Assembly: GCF_900128505.1 (NCBI RefSeq)
Contig: NZ_LT669941.1
Coordinates: 2,165,243 to 2,229,242, forward strand
Direction: 5' to 3'
DNA: 64,000 nucleotides
Source of the DNA: Parabacteroides timonensis
GTDB lineage: Bacteria > Bacteroidota > Bacteroidia > Bacteroidales > Tannerellaceae
The notes under the pieces are model-generated. The model was not told the origin of the DNA, searched no databases, and saw only the letters and a list, made by a program, of their open reading frames with translations. A program made the translations under genes and the position numbers. Positions 51,850 to 60,800 of the stretch are shown here, piece by piece. Numbering within the stretch: position 1 is the first letter of the stretch; each line of letters begins with the position of its first letter.

Positions 51850-52890
51850 ATGAAAAAGAAAATCTTAGTAGCAGGTGGAACCGGATATATTGGCTCTCAC
51901 ACTACAGTTGAGTTGCAGAATGCAGGCTACGATGTAGTGATCATCGACGACCTGTCAAATTCCAACATCGAAGTACTGGACGGTATTGAAAAGATCACCG
52001 GTATCCGCCCTGAATTCATCAAGCTGGATTTAAAAGATAAAGAAGGAACCCGCGAAGCATTGAAGGCTCACCCGGGTATCAACGGTATCATCCTGTTCGC
52101 TGCCAGCAAAGCAGTCGGCGAATCTGTTCAACAACCGTTGAAGTACTACCGCAACAACGTCGTTACGCTGGTCAACCTGTTGGAACTGATGCCTGAATTC
52201 AATATCGAAGGTATCGTGTTCTCTTCTTCCTGTACCGTTTACGGACAGCCGGATCCTGAAAACTTGCCTGTAACAGAAGATGCACCGATCAAACCGGCTA
52301 CTTCTCCTTACGGTAATACAAAACAGATCAACGAAGAAATCATCCGCGATACAATTCACGCAAACGCTCCGTTCAAGAGCATTATCCTGCGTTACTTCAA
52401 CCCGATCGGTGCTCACCCGAGTGCAGAAATCGGCGAATTACCTAACGGTGTTCCTCAGAACCTGATCCCGTATCTGACTCAGACTGCTATGGGTATCCGT
52501 AAGGAACTAAGTGTATTCGGTGACGATTACGATACTCCTGACGGTTCTTGTATCCGCGATTATATCAATGTTGTCGATCTGGCCAAAGCACACGTGATCG
52601 CTATGGATCGCATGCTGGGCGGCAAGACAGATGCAAATGTTGAATATTTCAACCTGGGAACCGGAAACGGTGTAACCGTACTGGAACTGATCAACACATT
52701 CGAAAAAGCTACCGGCGTAAAAGTTCCTCACAAGATCGTAGGCCGTCGCGAAGGTGATATCGAAAAGGTTTGGGCTAATCCGGAACGTGCTAACAAAGTA
52801 TTGGGTTGGACTGCAAAAGAAACATTGGCTGATACATTGGCTTCTGCCTGGAAATGGCAAGAAAGACTGCGCGAACGCGGTATCCAATAA
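51850..52890 (+). CDS. galE: UDP-glucose 4-epimerase
   Basis: GalE interconverts UDP-glucose and UDP-galactose for galactose use and glycan synthesis. The 346 residues contain the NAD-binding GGTGYIGSHT at 8-17, FSSSCTVYG with the catalytic Ser, the catalytic YGNTK (Tyr-x-x-x-Lys), and RYFNPIGAHPS. Length is normal. It is joined to the rnf operon by a short gap and ends at a strong terminator, so it appears to be transcribed with rnf even though the functions are not obviously linked. Confidence 0.95.
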   Translation: MKKKILVAGGTGYIGSHTTVELQNAGYDVVIIDDLSNSNIEVLDGIEKITGIRPEFIKLDLKDKEGTREALKAHPGINGIILFAASKAVGESVQQPLKYYRNNVVTLVNLLELMPEFNIEGIVFSSSCTVYGQPDPENLPVTEDAPIKPATSPYGNTKQINEEIIRDTIHANAPFKSIILRYFNPIGAHPSAEIGELPNGVPQNLIPYLTQTAMGIRKELSVFGDDYDTPDGSCIRDYINVVDLAKAHVIAMDRMLGGKTDANVEYFNLGTGNGVTVLELINTFEKATGVKVPHKIVGRREGDIEKVWANPERANKVLGWTAKETLADTLASAWKWQERLRERGIQ

Positions 52891-52908
52891 ATAGCCGTTT
52901 AAATATAT

Positions 52909-52950
52909 AAAAAGCCGGAAGAAGCATTACTGTTTCTTCCGGCTTTTTTG
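52909..52950 (+). terminator. Intrinsic terminator of the rnf-galE operon
   Basis: A perfect 15-bp stem (52909-52923 with 52934-52948, AAAAAGCCGGAAGAA arm), with a 10-base loop, is followed by TTTTTTG. Its A-rich 5' arm also gives a T-run on the other strand, and it may end the convergent HAD gene at 52974 too. Confidence 0.93.
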
Positions 52951-52973
52951 TATTCCTTATATTCTCCAGGAAA

Positions 52974-53603
52974 TTACTGATTCAATATCTTATCGACTGC
53001 CTCACGCCAGTCCTCTCCATTCGCAGGTTGATAGGCTTGAAAGCCAAGATTACGGCCTACCTCCACGTTACTCTTCGCATCATCGACGAAAAGAGTTTCA
53101 GATGGGATAAGACCGCTATCCGCAATCATATAATCAAAGATTTTTCGATCAGGCTTAGTCACGCCCACCTCATAGGAAGTATACATCTTATCAAAATAAT
53201 CCCCGATGGGACGTCCGGCAGCACTGAACTGATCGGTCCGGGCCCAACCTTCCTGAATGATCGGATTCGTATTACTTAAAAGATAAACATTGTAATGTTC
53301 GCGGAGTTTCAACAGATGGCCGAGCTTGTATTGAGGAACATCGACAATAAAACCTAGCCAGGCATGTTTTATCTCTTCATAAGATAAATCTTTTCCTGTG
53401 TGTTCACGCAATTTCTGGCAATACTCGTCGGCTGTGATCGTTCCGTTCTCTACTTCCAGGAAAATACCTTTTTGCTCGTAGGGATCAAGCAGTTGTGCTG
53501 CATCCACTACACCGATCTCTTCAAAACGACGGACTGCCTGATCATGGCTCAGATCGATCAGGACTCCTCCCAGATCGAATACAATGTTTTTAATCTTTGT
53601 CAT
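52974..53603 (-). CDS. HAD-superfamily hydrolase (subfamily IA)
   Basis: The 209-residue cytoplasmic phosphatase has motif I VFDLGGVLIDL with the nucleophile Asp10, a helical cap (about 20-95), motif II LLSNTNPII and motif III GVTKPDRKIF. Motif IV is ETLFVDDAKSNVEVGRNLGF. The set matches alpha-D-glucose-1-phosphate-phosphatase-like or YihX-type HAD enzymes; the natural substrate is unknown. A -7 box lies at 53644-53651. Confidence 0.92.
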   Translation of the reverse strand: MTKIKNIVFDLGGVLIDLSHDQAVRRFEEIGVVDAAQLLDPYEQKGIFLEVENGTITADEYCQKLREHTGKDLSYEEIKHAWLGFIVDVPQYKLGHLLKLREHYNVYLLSNTNPIIQEGWARTDQFSAAGRPIGDYFDKMYTSYEVGVTKPDRKIFDYMIADSGLIPSETLFVDDAKSNVEVGRNLGFQAYQPANGEDWREAVDKILNQ

Positions 53604-53643
53604 AATTATGCATTTTTACTTCTATCTTGTCTTTACTGCCTAG

Positions 53644-53651
53644 CAAAGATA
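53644..53651 (-). promoter_or_regulatory. -7 promoter element of the HAD hydrolase gene
   Basis: The element reads TATCTTTG on the minus strand, a perfect TAnnTTTG, 41 bases before the ATG at 53603. Confidence 0.55.
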
Positions 53652-53692
53652 AGAATAATAAGTGTAAAACAACTACCATCAAAACACTAACC

Positions 53693-53928
53693 TTAATACC
53701 CAAGAGTAAACCGTTCTTTATGATGTTTCTCCTGTTCGAGTTCGTCGATCATAGCTACGGCATAATCTTCGACGGAGATAGCACTCTCGCCGCTTTCGTC
53801 GACGATCAATTCATCCTTGCCCAAACGAAATTTCCCAGTACGCTGACCGGGCGCCATATTCGCCGCAGAACTCAAGAAATGGCAGAACCTACATAGCCGG
53901 TTGCACCTCTGATTACTATTTTCTTCAT
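53693..53928 (-). pseudogene. Remnant of an atypical short-chain dehydrogenase (NAD(P)-binding, NmrA/YwnB-like)
   Basis: The ATG at 53928 (minus) begins MKKIVIRGATGYVGSAIS, a Rossmann-fold NAD(P)-binding start with the GATGYVG loop, but a stop at 53872-53874 ends it after 18 codons. In another frame the sequence continues with APGQRTGKFRLGKDELIVDE (in outline) and ends ISVEDYAVAMIDELEQEK and HHKERFTLGY, the typical C-terminus of this oxidoreductase family. The intervening part, normally well over 100 residues, is missing. The gene therefore has an internal deletion plus a frameshift and cannot make an active enzyme. It lies between the cyclophilin and HAD genes. Confidence 0.8.
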
Positions 53929-53996
53929 GACTATATGTATGTTTGATTACTTTATATAGAACAACATACAATAGGCTTCTTGTTTTGTGAAATACC

Positions 53997-54815
53997 CTAT
54001 TTCTGGAATACCTTGGTCGATTTGATCATGACGTCATGCACGGGACGGTCATTCTTATCGGTTTTCACCAGCGACATTTTCTCTACAATATCAAAACCAT
54101 CAACCACTTCTCCGAAGATCGTCACCGAACTATCCAGATGGGGAACACCTCCTACCGTTTTATACACCTCTCGTTGTTCGGCCGGAATAACGTACGGTCC
54201 CAGTTCTGCTAAAGTATCTTCCACCATGATCAAAGCGCGATTGGTCAGTTCCGTTTCCATCGACTCGACAGCCAATGAGGGATCTTCTTTCTTCAGTTGA
54301 TCCATAAATTTATAGTATAGCCAATTGCGGCGGATTTCATTAATACGTGCTTCTTTCTGATCCAGTTCGGCATCACTCAGCACTTTTCCCTGTACAAAGC
54401 AGAATTGAGTGCCAGCTGAAGCGCGTTCGGGATTCACATCATCTCCTTCTTTAGCGTCGATCAAGGCACCACGTTTATTGAAATGGTTCGGGAGTATCTC
54501 GGCAGGAACGGTATAACCTCCGTCGCCATCGCCATATAATACGCCAGGTTCATGAGCTTTACTTGTAGGATCGCCGCCCTGCACAACAAAATCTTTGATA
54601 ATGCGATGGAACAACATTCCTTCATATTCGCCGGACTGGCACAGTTTGATAAAGTTATCCCGATGCAGCGGCGTATCGTCATACAACATAACGGTTACAT
54701 CTCCCATCGTCGTTTTTACTGTCACATAGACGGGTTTAGAGGGATCGAGCGGTTTATCCGTACAGGATATAAGAGTAAACAAGATAAGTACAAAGGCTAA
54801 TAGATGTTGTTTCAT
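53997..54815 (-). CDS. Cyclophilin-type peptidyl-prolyl isomerase lipoprotein
   Basis: The 272-residue lipoprotein has a signal peptide ending LISC (Cys18). The cyclophilin domain shows TTMGDVTVMLYDDTPLHRDNF, the catalytic FHRIIKDFVVQGGDP and SAGTQFCFVQG. It is interrupted by a charged helical insertion (about 145-205) before the last strands SVTIFGEVVDGFDIVEKMS. The insertion is known in Bacteroidetes homologues and may contact clients. It would catalyse proline isomerisation during folding of envelope proteins. It follows the U32 gene by 67 bases. Confidence 0.93.
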   Translation of the reverse strand: MKQHLLAFVLILFTLISCTDKPLDPSKPVYVTVKTTMGDVTVMLYDDTPLHRDNFIKLCQSGEYEGMLFHRIIKDFVVQGGDPTSKAHEPGVLYGDGDGGYTVPAEILPNHFNKRGALIDAKEGDDVNPERASAGTQFCFVQGKVLSDAELDQKEARINEIRRNWLYYKFMDQLKKEDPSLAVESMETELTNRALIMVEDTLAELGPYVIPAEQREVYKTVGGVPHLDSSVTIFGEVVDGFDIVEKMSLVKTDKNDRPVHDVMIKSTKVFQK

Positions 54816-54882
54816 AATTAGTAGATGTTATATTATAGTTTAAAGTGAATCATTGTTTATAGCAAGAAGTAGCATCTTTTCC

Positions 54883-56718
54883 TTATTCTTCCGCTTTATA
54901 CACCAACATCTGGCACCGCTTGCAATCGAACTGCAGGCGGAGCCGGGTGTCTTTATATAACAGATAGTACGGTTCCTTATACGGAGATTTCTGTTTTTGA
55001 TAAGTCGGACACCATCCCATACTATACCGCAGGCAATGTTTGGTAAACATCAATGGAACATCCTTTTCAGGCTTCAATTCGAATGCTTCGGCAACACTCT
55101 CTACTCCATGTACCTTGTAAAAAGCGGTTGCCCGGCTGTTCGACACATTTCCCAGATAAGTTAATTGCCTTTCAGGGAACGGAATCTCTTTTGTTGGCTC
55201 TACCTTACGTGCCAGTTCCCGCTGATAACGGATAGCACGGTCAGCCTGTAACTTCTCCACTGCTTTACGACGCATATCCGCCAGTAAAGAGGAAGGGACA
55301 AACCAGTTCTCACTCATCTGTACGACAATCTCCGAGGCTTCGAACGGTGTATTACCTAATTTGGAAAGCTGGGTACGGATATTGTCTGCCTGGTCACGAC
55401 GAGCTAATTCTTTAGTAAATGACTCAGTAAGCATGACGCGGGCACCTGTTTCATCTTCCATCACTAAGGTAAAGCCGAAAGAGTTATCCAAAAACTCTAT
55501 CTTTACAGAAAGCTTACGCTCAGCAGACGGTTTTGCCAACTGCTTTTCAAATACCTGATCGAAATTACGATAAAGAGGTGTCTTCGGCTTTATGTCCGGC
55601 ATATCCAGCGGAAAGACACGGTTGGCTTCTACCTTGTTCACACGGAAACCCTCCAGCTCACCCCTGCCATTAAAAAAGACCAGACCATCGCCATTATTCA
55701 ACTGCTTCAGACCAGCCACTGTAAACGAGTTTCCTTTCAGCTCTTTTACTGTTCCAACCGGTTCCCCCAGCGACTTAGGCGTATTGAATGCTGTAATATC
55801 TTTGCTTCGTTCATGCAGGAAAAACGGAGTGAATCCCCTGTTAAAACTCTTCTCTGCCACCGGCTCAAACGTATACCTACTCGTTCCTGCCGATGCACGA
55901 CAATATTCCGGACGACGCGCCAGAATCGCATCCAGCTTCTTCCGGTAATAAGCTGTTATATTCTTTACATAGGTGACATCTTTCAACCGCCCTTCTATCT
56001 TCAACGACGAAACACCCGCATCGAGCAATGCTTCCAGCTGATCGGAACGGTTCATATCTTTAAGAGACAACAAATGCTTATCATGCACGATCTCCGTTCC
56101 ATTCGCATCTACCATTGAGTAGGGTAAACGGCAATATTGAGCACATTCCCCCCTATTGGCACTTCGACCGCTAAGCGCAGCGCTCAAATAACACTGACCG
56201 CTGTAACTGACACATAAAGCACCATGCACAAAGACCTCCAACGGCACAGTCGTCTGTTCGGATATCTGACGAATCTCGTTCAGTGACAATTCACGTGCCA
56301 GAACGACCTGTGTAAATCCGGCAGCCTCCAGGAACTTGACCTTCTCCGGCGTGCGGTTATCCGTCTGGGTACTGGCATGCAAAGGAATAGGCGGCAGGTT
56401 CAAACGGGTAATCCCCATATCCTGTACGATCAGAGCATCGGCTCCGGCCTGGTAAAGTTGCCGGATCAACTGTTCTGCTTCCGATAATTCATCTTCACGA
56501 AGTATAGTGTTTAATGCCACATAGATACGGGCATTATACAGATGTGCATAATCACAAAGGGCACGGATATCGTCCAAAGAATTTCCGGCAGCAGCACGCG
56601 CACCAAATTTGGGAGCACCGATATACACGGCATCGGCACCATGGTTGATAGCTTCGATGCCACATGTTAAATCCTTTGCCGGAGCCAGGAGTTCTATACG
56701 ACGGGGTTTGATTGACAT
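54883..56718 (-). CDS. Peptidase U32 family protein (RlhA/TrhP-type RNA hydroxylation enzyme)
   Basis: The 611-residue protein has an N-terminal TIM-barrel-like U32 domain: ELLAPAKDLTCGIEAINHGA, VYIGAPKFGAR, then the U32 signature EVFVHGALCVSYSGQCYLSA in outline. Cysteines in GECAQYCRLPY complete a probable iron-sulfur cluster. A collagenase-like C-terminal domain (about 390-520) and a cysteine-containing tail (YDCKRCQML region near 598-606) follow. Although first called peptidases, E. coli members RlhA and TrhP/TrhO hydroxylate rRNA or tRNA, and this one is most like RlhA in its length and cysteines. The exact RNA target is uncertain. It is preceded by metA. Confidence 0.9.
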   Translation of the reverse strand: MSIKPRRIELLAPAKDLTCGIEAINHGADAVYIGAPKFGARAAAGNSLDDIRALCDYAHLYNARIYVALNTILREDELSEAEQLIRQLYQAGADALIVQDMGITRLNLPPIPLHASTQTDNRTPEKVKFLEAAGFTQVVLARELSLNEIRQISEQTTVPLEVFVHGALCVSYSGQCYLSAALSGRSANRGECAQYCRLPYSMVDANGTEIVHDKHLLSLKDMNRSDQLEALLDAGVSSLKIEGRLKDVTYVKNITAYYRKKLDAILARRPEYCRASAGTSRYTFEPVAEKSFNRGFTPFFLHERSKDITAFNTPKSLGEPVGTVKELKGNSFTVAGLKQLNNGDGLVFFNGRGELEGFRVNKVEANRVFPLDMPDIKPKTPLYRNFDQVFEKQLAKPSAERKLSVKIEFLDNSFGFTLVMEDETGARVMLTESFTKELARRDQADNIRTQLSKLGNTPFEASEIVVQMSENWFVPSSLLADMRRKAVEKLQADRAIRYQRELARKVEPTKEIPFPERQLTYLGNVSNSRATAFYKVHGVESVAEAFELKPEKDVPLMFTKHCLRYSMGWCPTYQKQKSPYKEPYYLLYKDTRLRLQFDCKRCQMLVYKAEE

Positions 56719-56755
56719 ACTTTATTTCAGTTGACAGTTGACAAGTGACAACTAT

Positions 56756-57688
56756 TTACAGACTTCCTAAGTTTTTGATATCTTCGATATTGAATGGGGT
56801 TTCCTGATAAACATAATAATTCAGCCAGTTCGTAAAGAGCAGGTTGGCATGACCACGCCAACGGACAACCGGGCCCTGAGCCGGATCATTATTACGATAA
56901 TAGTTGTGAGGGACCGAAATAGGAAGCCCCTTATTCAAGTCGCGGATATATTCATCGCTCAATGTATAAGGCGAATATTCCGAATGTCCGGTAATATAGA
57001 ATTCACGTCCTCCACGCGACATCGCCATATAAACGCCAGACTCTTCACTTTCGGAAAGTAATGTCAGTTCCGGTACCTTACGGATATCTTCACGGCGGAT
57101 CTCCGTATGACGACTGTGAGGTACATAAAACTCATCATCGAATCCACGGAATATCTGTAAAGAAGGCTCCCGCAACGTATGACGGAAAACACCGAACATC
57201 TTCGCCGGCAAATCATATTTAGGAACACCATAGAAATGATACAACCCAGCCTGTGCCGCCCAGCATATATATAATGTAGAAGTCACATGCGTGCGTGCCC
57301 AGTCAAAGATCGTAGTCACTTCCTCCCAGTAACTCACATCTTCAAAAGGCATCTGCTCTACCGGCGCACCGGTAATGATCATTCCATCATAATAATCTTT
57401 CTCTATTTCGTCGAAGTCTTTATAAAACTCCTGCATATGTTCGATCGGGGTATTCTTTGGAGTATGGCCCTTTATCTTCATAAAGTCAAGCTCAACCTGT
57501 AAAGGTGTATTACTCAGCAAACGGATCAGATCGGTCTCCGTTGTTATCTTCAACGGCATCAGGTTTAATACCACCACACGTAGAGGGCGGATATCCTGTT
57601 CCGAAGCTCGTAAGGAATCCATCACAAAGATGTGTTCCTTTTTAAGAAGCTCAATAGCGGGTAAATTCTTTTGTAAATTTAATGGCAT
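56756..57688 (-). CDS. metA: Homoserine O-acyltransferase MetA, predicted acetyl-CoA-using
   Basis: MetA acylates homoserine in the first committed step of methionine synthesis. The 310 residues have the nucleophile Cys142 (in YICWAAQAG), His235 and Glu237 (TGHSEY) and the conserved NLLFTNWLNYYVYQ end. The acyl-donor residue 111 reads Glu (GAPVEQM) where E. coli has Gly. Published work on MetA enzymes links Glu111 to acetyl-CoA and Gly111 to succinyl-CoA, so this is predicted to be a homoserine O-acetyltransferase despite its usual name of O-succinyltransferase. A -7 box lies 33 bases upstream. No SAM or other riboswitch is seen in the short leader. Confidence 0.94.
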   Translation of the reverse strand: MPLNLQKNLPAIELLKKEHIFVMDSLRASEQDIRPLRVVVLNLMPLKITTETDLIRLLSNTPLQVELDFMKIKGHTPKNTPIEHMQEFYKDFDEIEKDYYDGMIITGAPVEQMPFEDVSYWEEVTTIFDWARTHVTSTLYICWAAQAGLYHFYGVPKYDLPAKMFGVFRHTLREPSLQIFRGFDDEFYVPHSRHTEIRREDIRKVPELTLLSESEESGVYMAMSRGGREFYITGHSEYSPYTLSDEYIRDLNKGLPISVPHNYYRNNDPAQGPVVRWRGHANLLFTNWLNYYVYQETPFNIEDIKNLGSL

Positions 57689-57720
57689 CGCGATTCCTGT
57701 CTTTATTGTTTTTAGAAATA

Positions 57721-57728
57721 CAAAGATA
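57721..57728 (-). promoter_or_regulatory. -7 promoter element of metA
   Basis: The element reads TATCTTTG on the minus strand, a perfect TAnnTTTG, 33 bases before the metA ATG. Confidence 0.6.
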
Positions 57729-57759
57729 GGAATAAGTTAGCAGTTGGCGATTCTCCAAA

Positions 57760-57809
57760 TAAAAAAAGTAGTAACAGGTACTTTCCACAGAAAAACCTGT
57801 TACTACTTT
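57760..57809 (-). terminator. Intrinsic terminator of the efflux operon
   Basis: A perfect 15-bp stem (57765-57779 with 57795-57809, AAAGTAGTAACAGGT arm) is followed on the minus strand by seven T. It starts 23 bases after the stop of the RND/outer-membrane-factor gene. Confidence 0.92.
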
Positions 57810-57831
57810 ATAAAGATAATATCTTCAAGAA

Positions 57832-60800
57832 CTAATCTGTCACCTCATGAGAAAGAGTATATCCTCCCCCTAATGCTTTATAAAGATAGACTACCGCCAG
57901 TAGTTCATTCAGTACGGCATTATTCAAGCTGATCTGGGCATCCAGATATCCACGCTGTGCATCCAATACGTCGATATAATTGGTTACTCCATTGATATAT
58001 TGCAGTTCTGCCAGCTTAACATATTTAGCAGACGCAGACTCCAATCTCTCCTGAGAGAAGCGAATCTCTTTTGCTTTGCGGATCGTGATAATAGCATCGT
58101 TTACCTCTTTAAAGGCACCGATCACACTCTTCTGATAACTGTAAACTTCCTGTTCGTAACGGGCTTTCGAGGCTTTTAGCTTTGCCTTGTTTTTTCCCAT
58201 TGCGAAAAGCGGTTGAAGCAGGTCGCCCGCCAGGAACCAGGCCGGACTCTTCAACAGGTCGCCTAATTCTTCACTTTCAATACCGAAGTTTCCTGTCAGA
58301 CTGATCTTCGGGAATAGGTCGGTATAGGCAACTCCTACCTTGGCATTGGCTTCACGCAGTTTCAATTCCGCTTGCCGCATATCGGGACGACGCTCCAATA
58401 AAGCAGATGGTAACCCTACCGGCAATGCATCGGGTAAACGTTGTTGGCCAAGAGATAATCCACGGGGAATATAGCCGGGATATTCTCCCAACAAAAGGGA
58501 TATATCATTTTCCTTTATCCTGACCTGACGTTCCAACGAGGGAACAAGCGTTTCTGTACGGGCCAACTCTACCAATGCCTGGTTGTAAGATGTCTCAGAT
58601 GTCAAACCACCTTCAAAGCGAAGTTTAGCCAAACGAACACCTTCACGGCGAGCCTCCAACGTCTGACGAACAATATTCAACTGCCGGTCGAGAGCACACA
58701 ATTCATAATAAGCAGCGGCCACTTCTGCCACTAAAGTCAGTTGAAGGCTACGTTGGGCCTCTACCGATTGCAGGTAGGCAGCAATACCGGCTTCATTCGC
58801 CCAACGCAGGTTTCCCCATAAGTCGAGTTCCCATGAGAGGGTCAGCTTTGCCCCATATTCAGGATCGGGTTTCGGATTATCACCGCCATAGTTCAAACGC
58901 TCCTTCTGTCCGTAAATACGTGCTCCGATTTCAGGGAATTGTTCGGCAAAAGTGATACGTTTGGCAGCCATCATCTCTTTGATCTTGGCAGCTGCGATCT
59001 TCATATCTTTATTATTCTCCAAGGCCGTTGTGATCAACCGTTGCAAAGTTGTATCGGCATACAGACTTTCCCAAGGAATGTTCTCTACGGAAAGAGTATC
59101 CGATTCTCCTTCAAACCGGACCGGAAGATTCAAGTCCGGACGGGCATACTTTTCCCCTAACTTACAAGAAGAAAGCGAAACCAACGCAACCGTCACAACT
59201 GCAATAAAAAGAAACAGCTTTCTCTTCCGGAGAATTTTCTCCTTCGGAATAATCTGGCTAACCTTCTCCAGTTTCAATACCTTCTTTACTTTATAAATAA
59301 AGACAAAGAAGAACGGAACCAGCACAATTCCCACAGTAATAACCACCAGCATACCAAAGAATACTCCGGTTCCGAGACTATGACGAGAAGCCGAACCCGG
59401 CCCACTAGCCAACACCATTGGAAGCATTCCCAATACAAAAGCCAGGGAAGTCATCAAAATGGGACGGAAACGCATCTGAGCAGCATGAATGGCCGCTTTG
59501 ATGACATCGACACCTGCATCCACCTGTACCTTGGCAAACTCTACGATCAGGATCGCATTCTTTGCCGCCAGACCAATCAAGGTAACAAGCCCAATCTGGA
59601 AATAGATATCGTTATGCAATCCGGTAGCCCAAATCCCCAGATAAGCTCCCAAGGCAGCAACCGGCAACGACAACAATACAGCAATTGGTACAATCCAACT
59701 TTCATACTGTGCTGCCAGGAAAAGGAAAACGAACAGGAAAACAAGTGCAAGTACCATACCAGTCTGTCCTCCGGCTTTCTTTTCCTGATAAGACAATCCA
59801 CTCCATTCCACACCGATATTATCCGGCAGATGTTCGCGGGCGATCTGTTGCATAGCAGCCATCGCCTCTCCGGAACTGTATCCTGGTGCGGCCACGGCAC
59901 TGATTGCAGCCGTAGAGAACATATTGAACTTCTTGATCGTACCAGGTCCGGTTGTATAGCTTGTCGTACCTAACGCAGTCAAAGGAACCATCGAACCATT
60001 CTGTGCTCTTACAAAGAATAATCCCAGACTTTCCGGAGTCGCACGGTAAGGCGCTTCTGCCTGAATATAGACCTTATATATACGATTAAACATATTGAAG
60101 TCATTCACATACACCGATCCCAGATAAGCTTTCATTGTCGAAAAGATATCGGTCAGCGGAATACCTAGGAATTTAGCTCGGTCGCGATCCACATCAAAAT
60201 ATAATTGGGGGATCTGCGGTTGCAGAGCAGAAGACACACCGGTCAGTTCCGGTGCCTTCGATGCATACAGCATAAAAGTATCGGTTGCACTTACCAGATT
60301 TTCCCAACTGGCTTCTCCACGGGCTTCCAGCTGCATTTCCAAGCCTCCGCTTTCTCCCAGTCCGGGAATAACAGGCGGACGGTTCAGATAAGCTAATATC
60401 TCTGGATAATATTCAAATTCCTTACGGGCTACTTCCATAACATCTTCAACCCCCATACCGGAAGACTTACGTTCTTCCCAGGGTTTCAGGATAACGGTAA
60501 GGGTAGAACGACTTTGTGACGTTCCCACACGAGTACTGCTACCTGTTACGTTTTGCACATAAGCCACAGCCGGTTGTTTCTCCAAAAACTCGATAGCACG
60601 GTCGGTCACCTTACGGGTACGCTCAAGGGTTGCTCCTTCGGGCATTACCAATTCCACTGTAAAAAAGCCCTGGTCTTCTTCTGGGATAAAACTGGTCGGA
60701 ATGAAACGGTTCAGTACAAATATGAAAACAAGTACCATACCGAAACCTGCCAATATCCGTTTGGGATTCCCGATAGCCTTTGACAACAAATGGATATATT

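Noticed and set aside
57689..57760. SAM riboswitch before metA
   Set aside because: The leader after the -7 box is only about 25 bases, too short for any known SAM aptamer.
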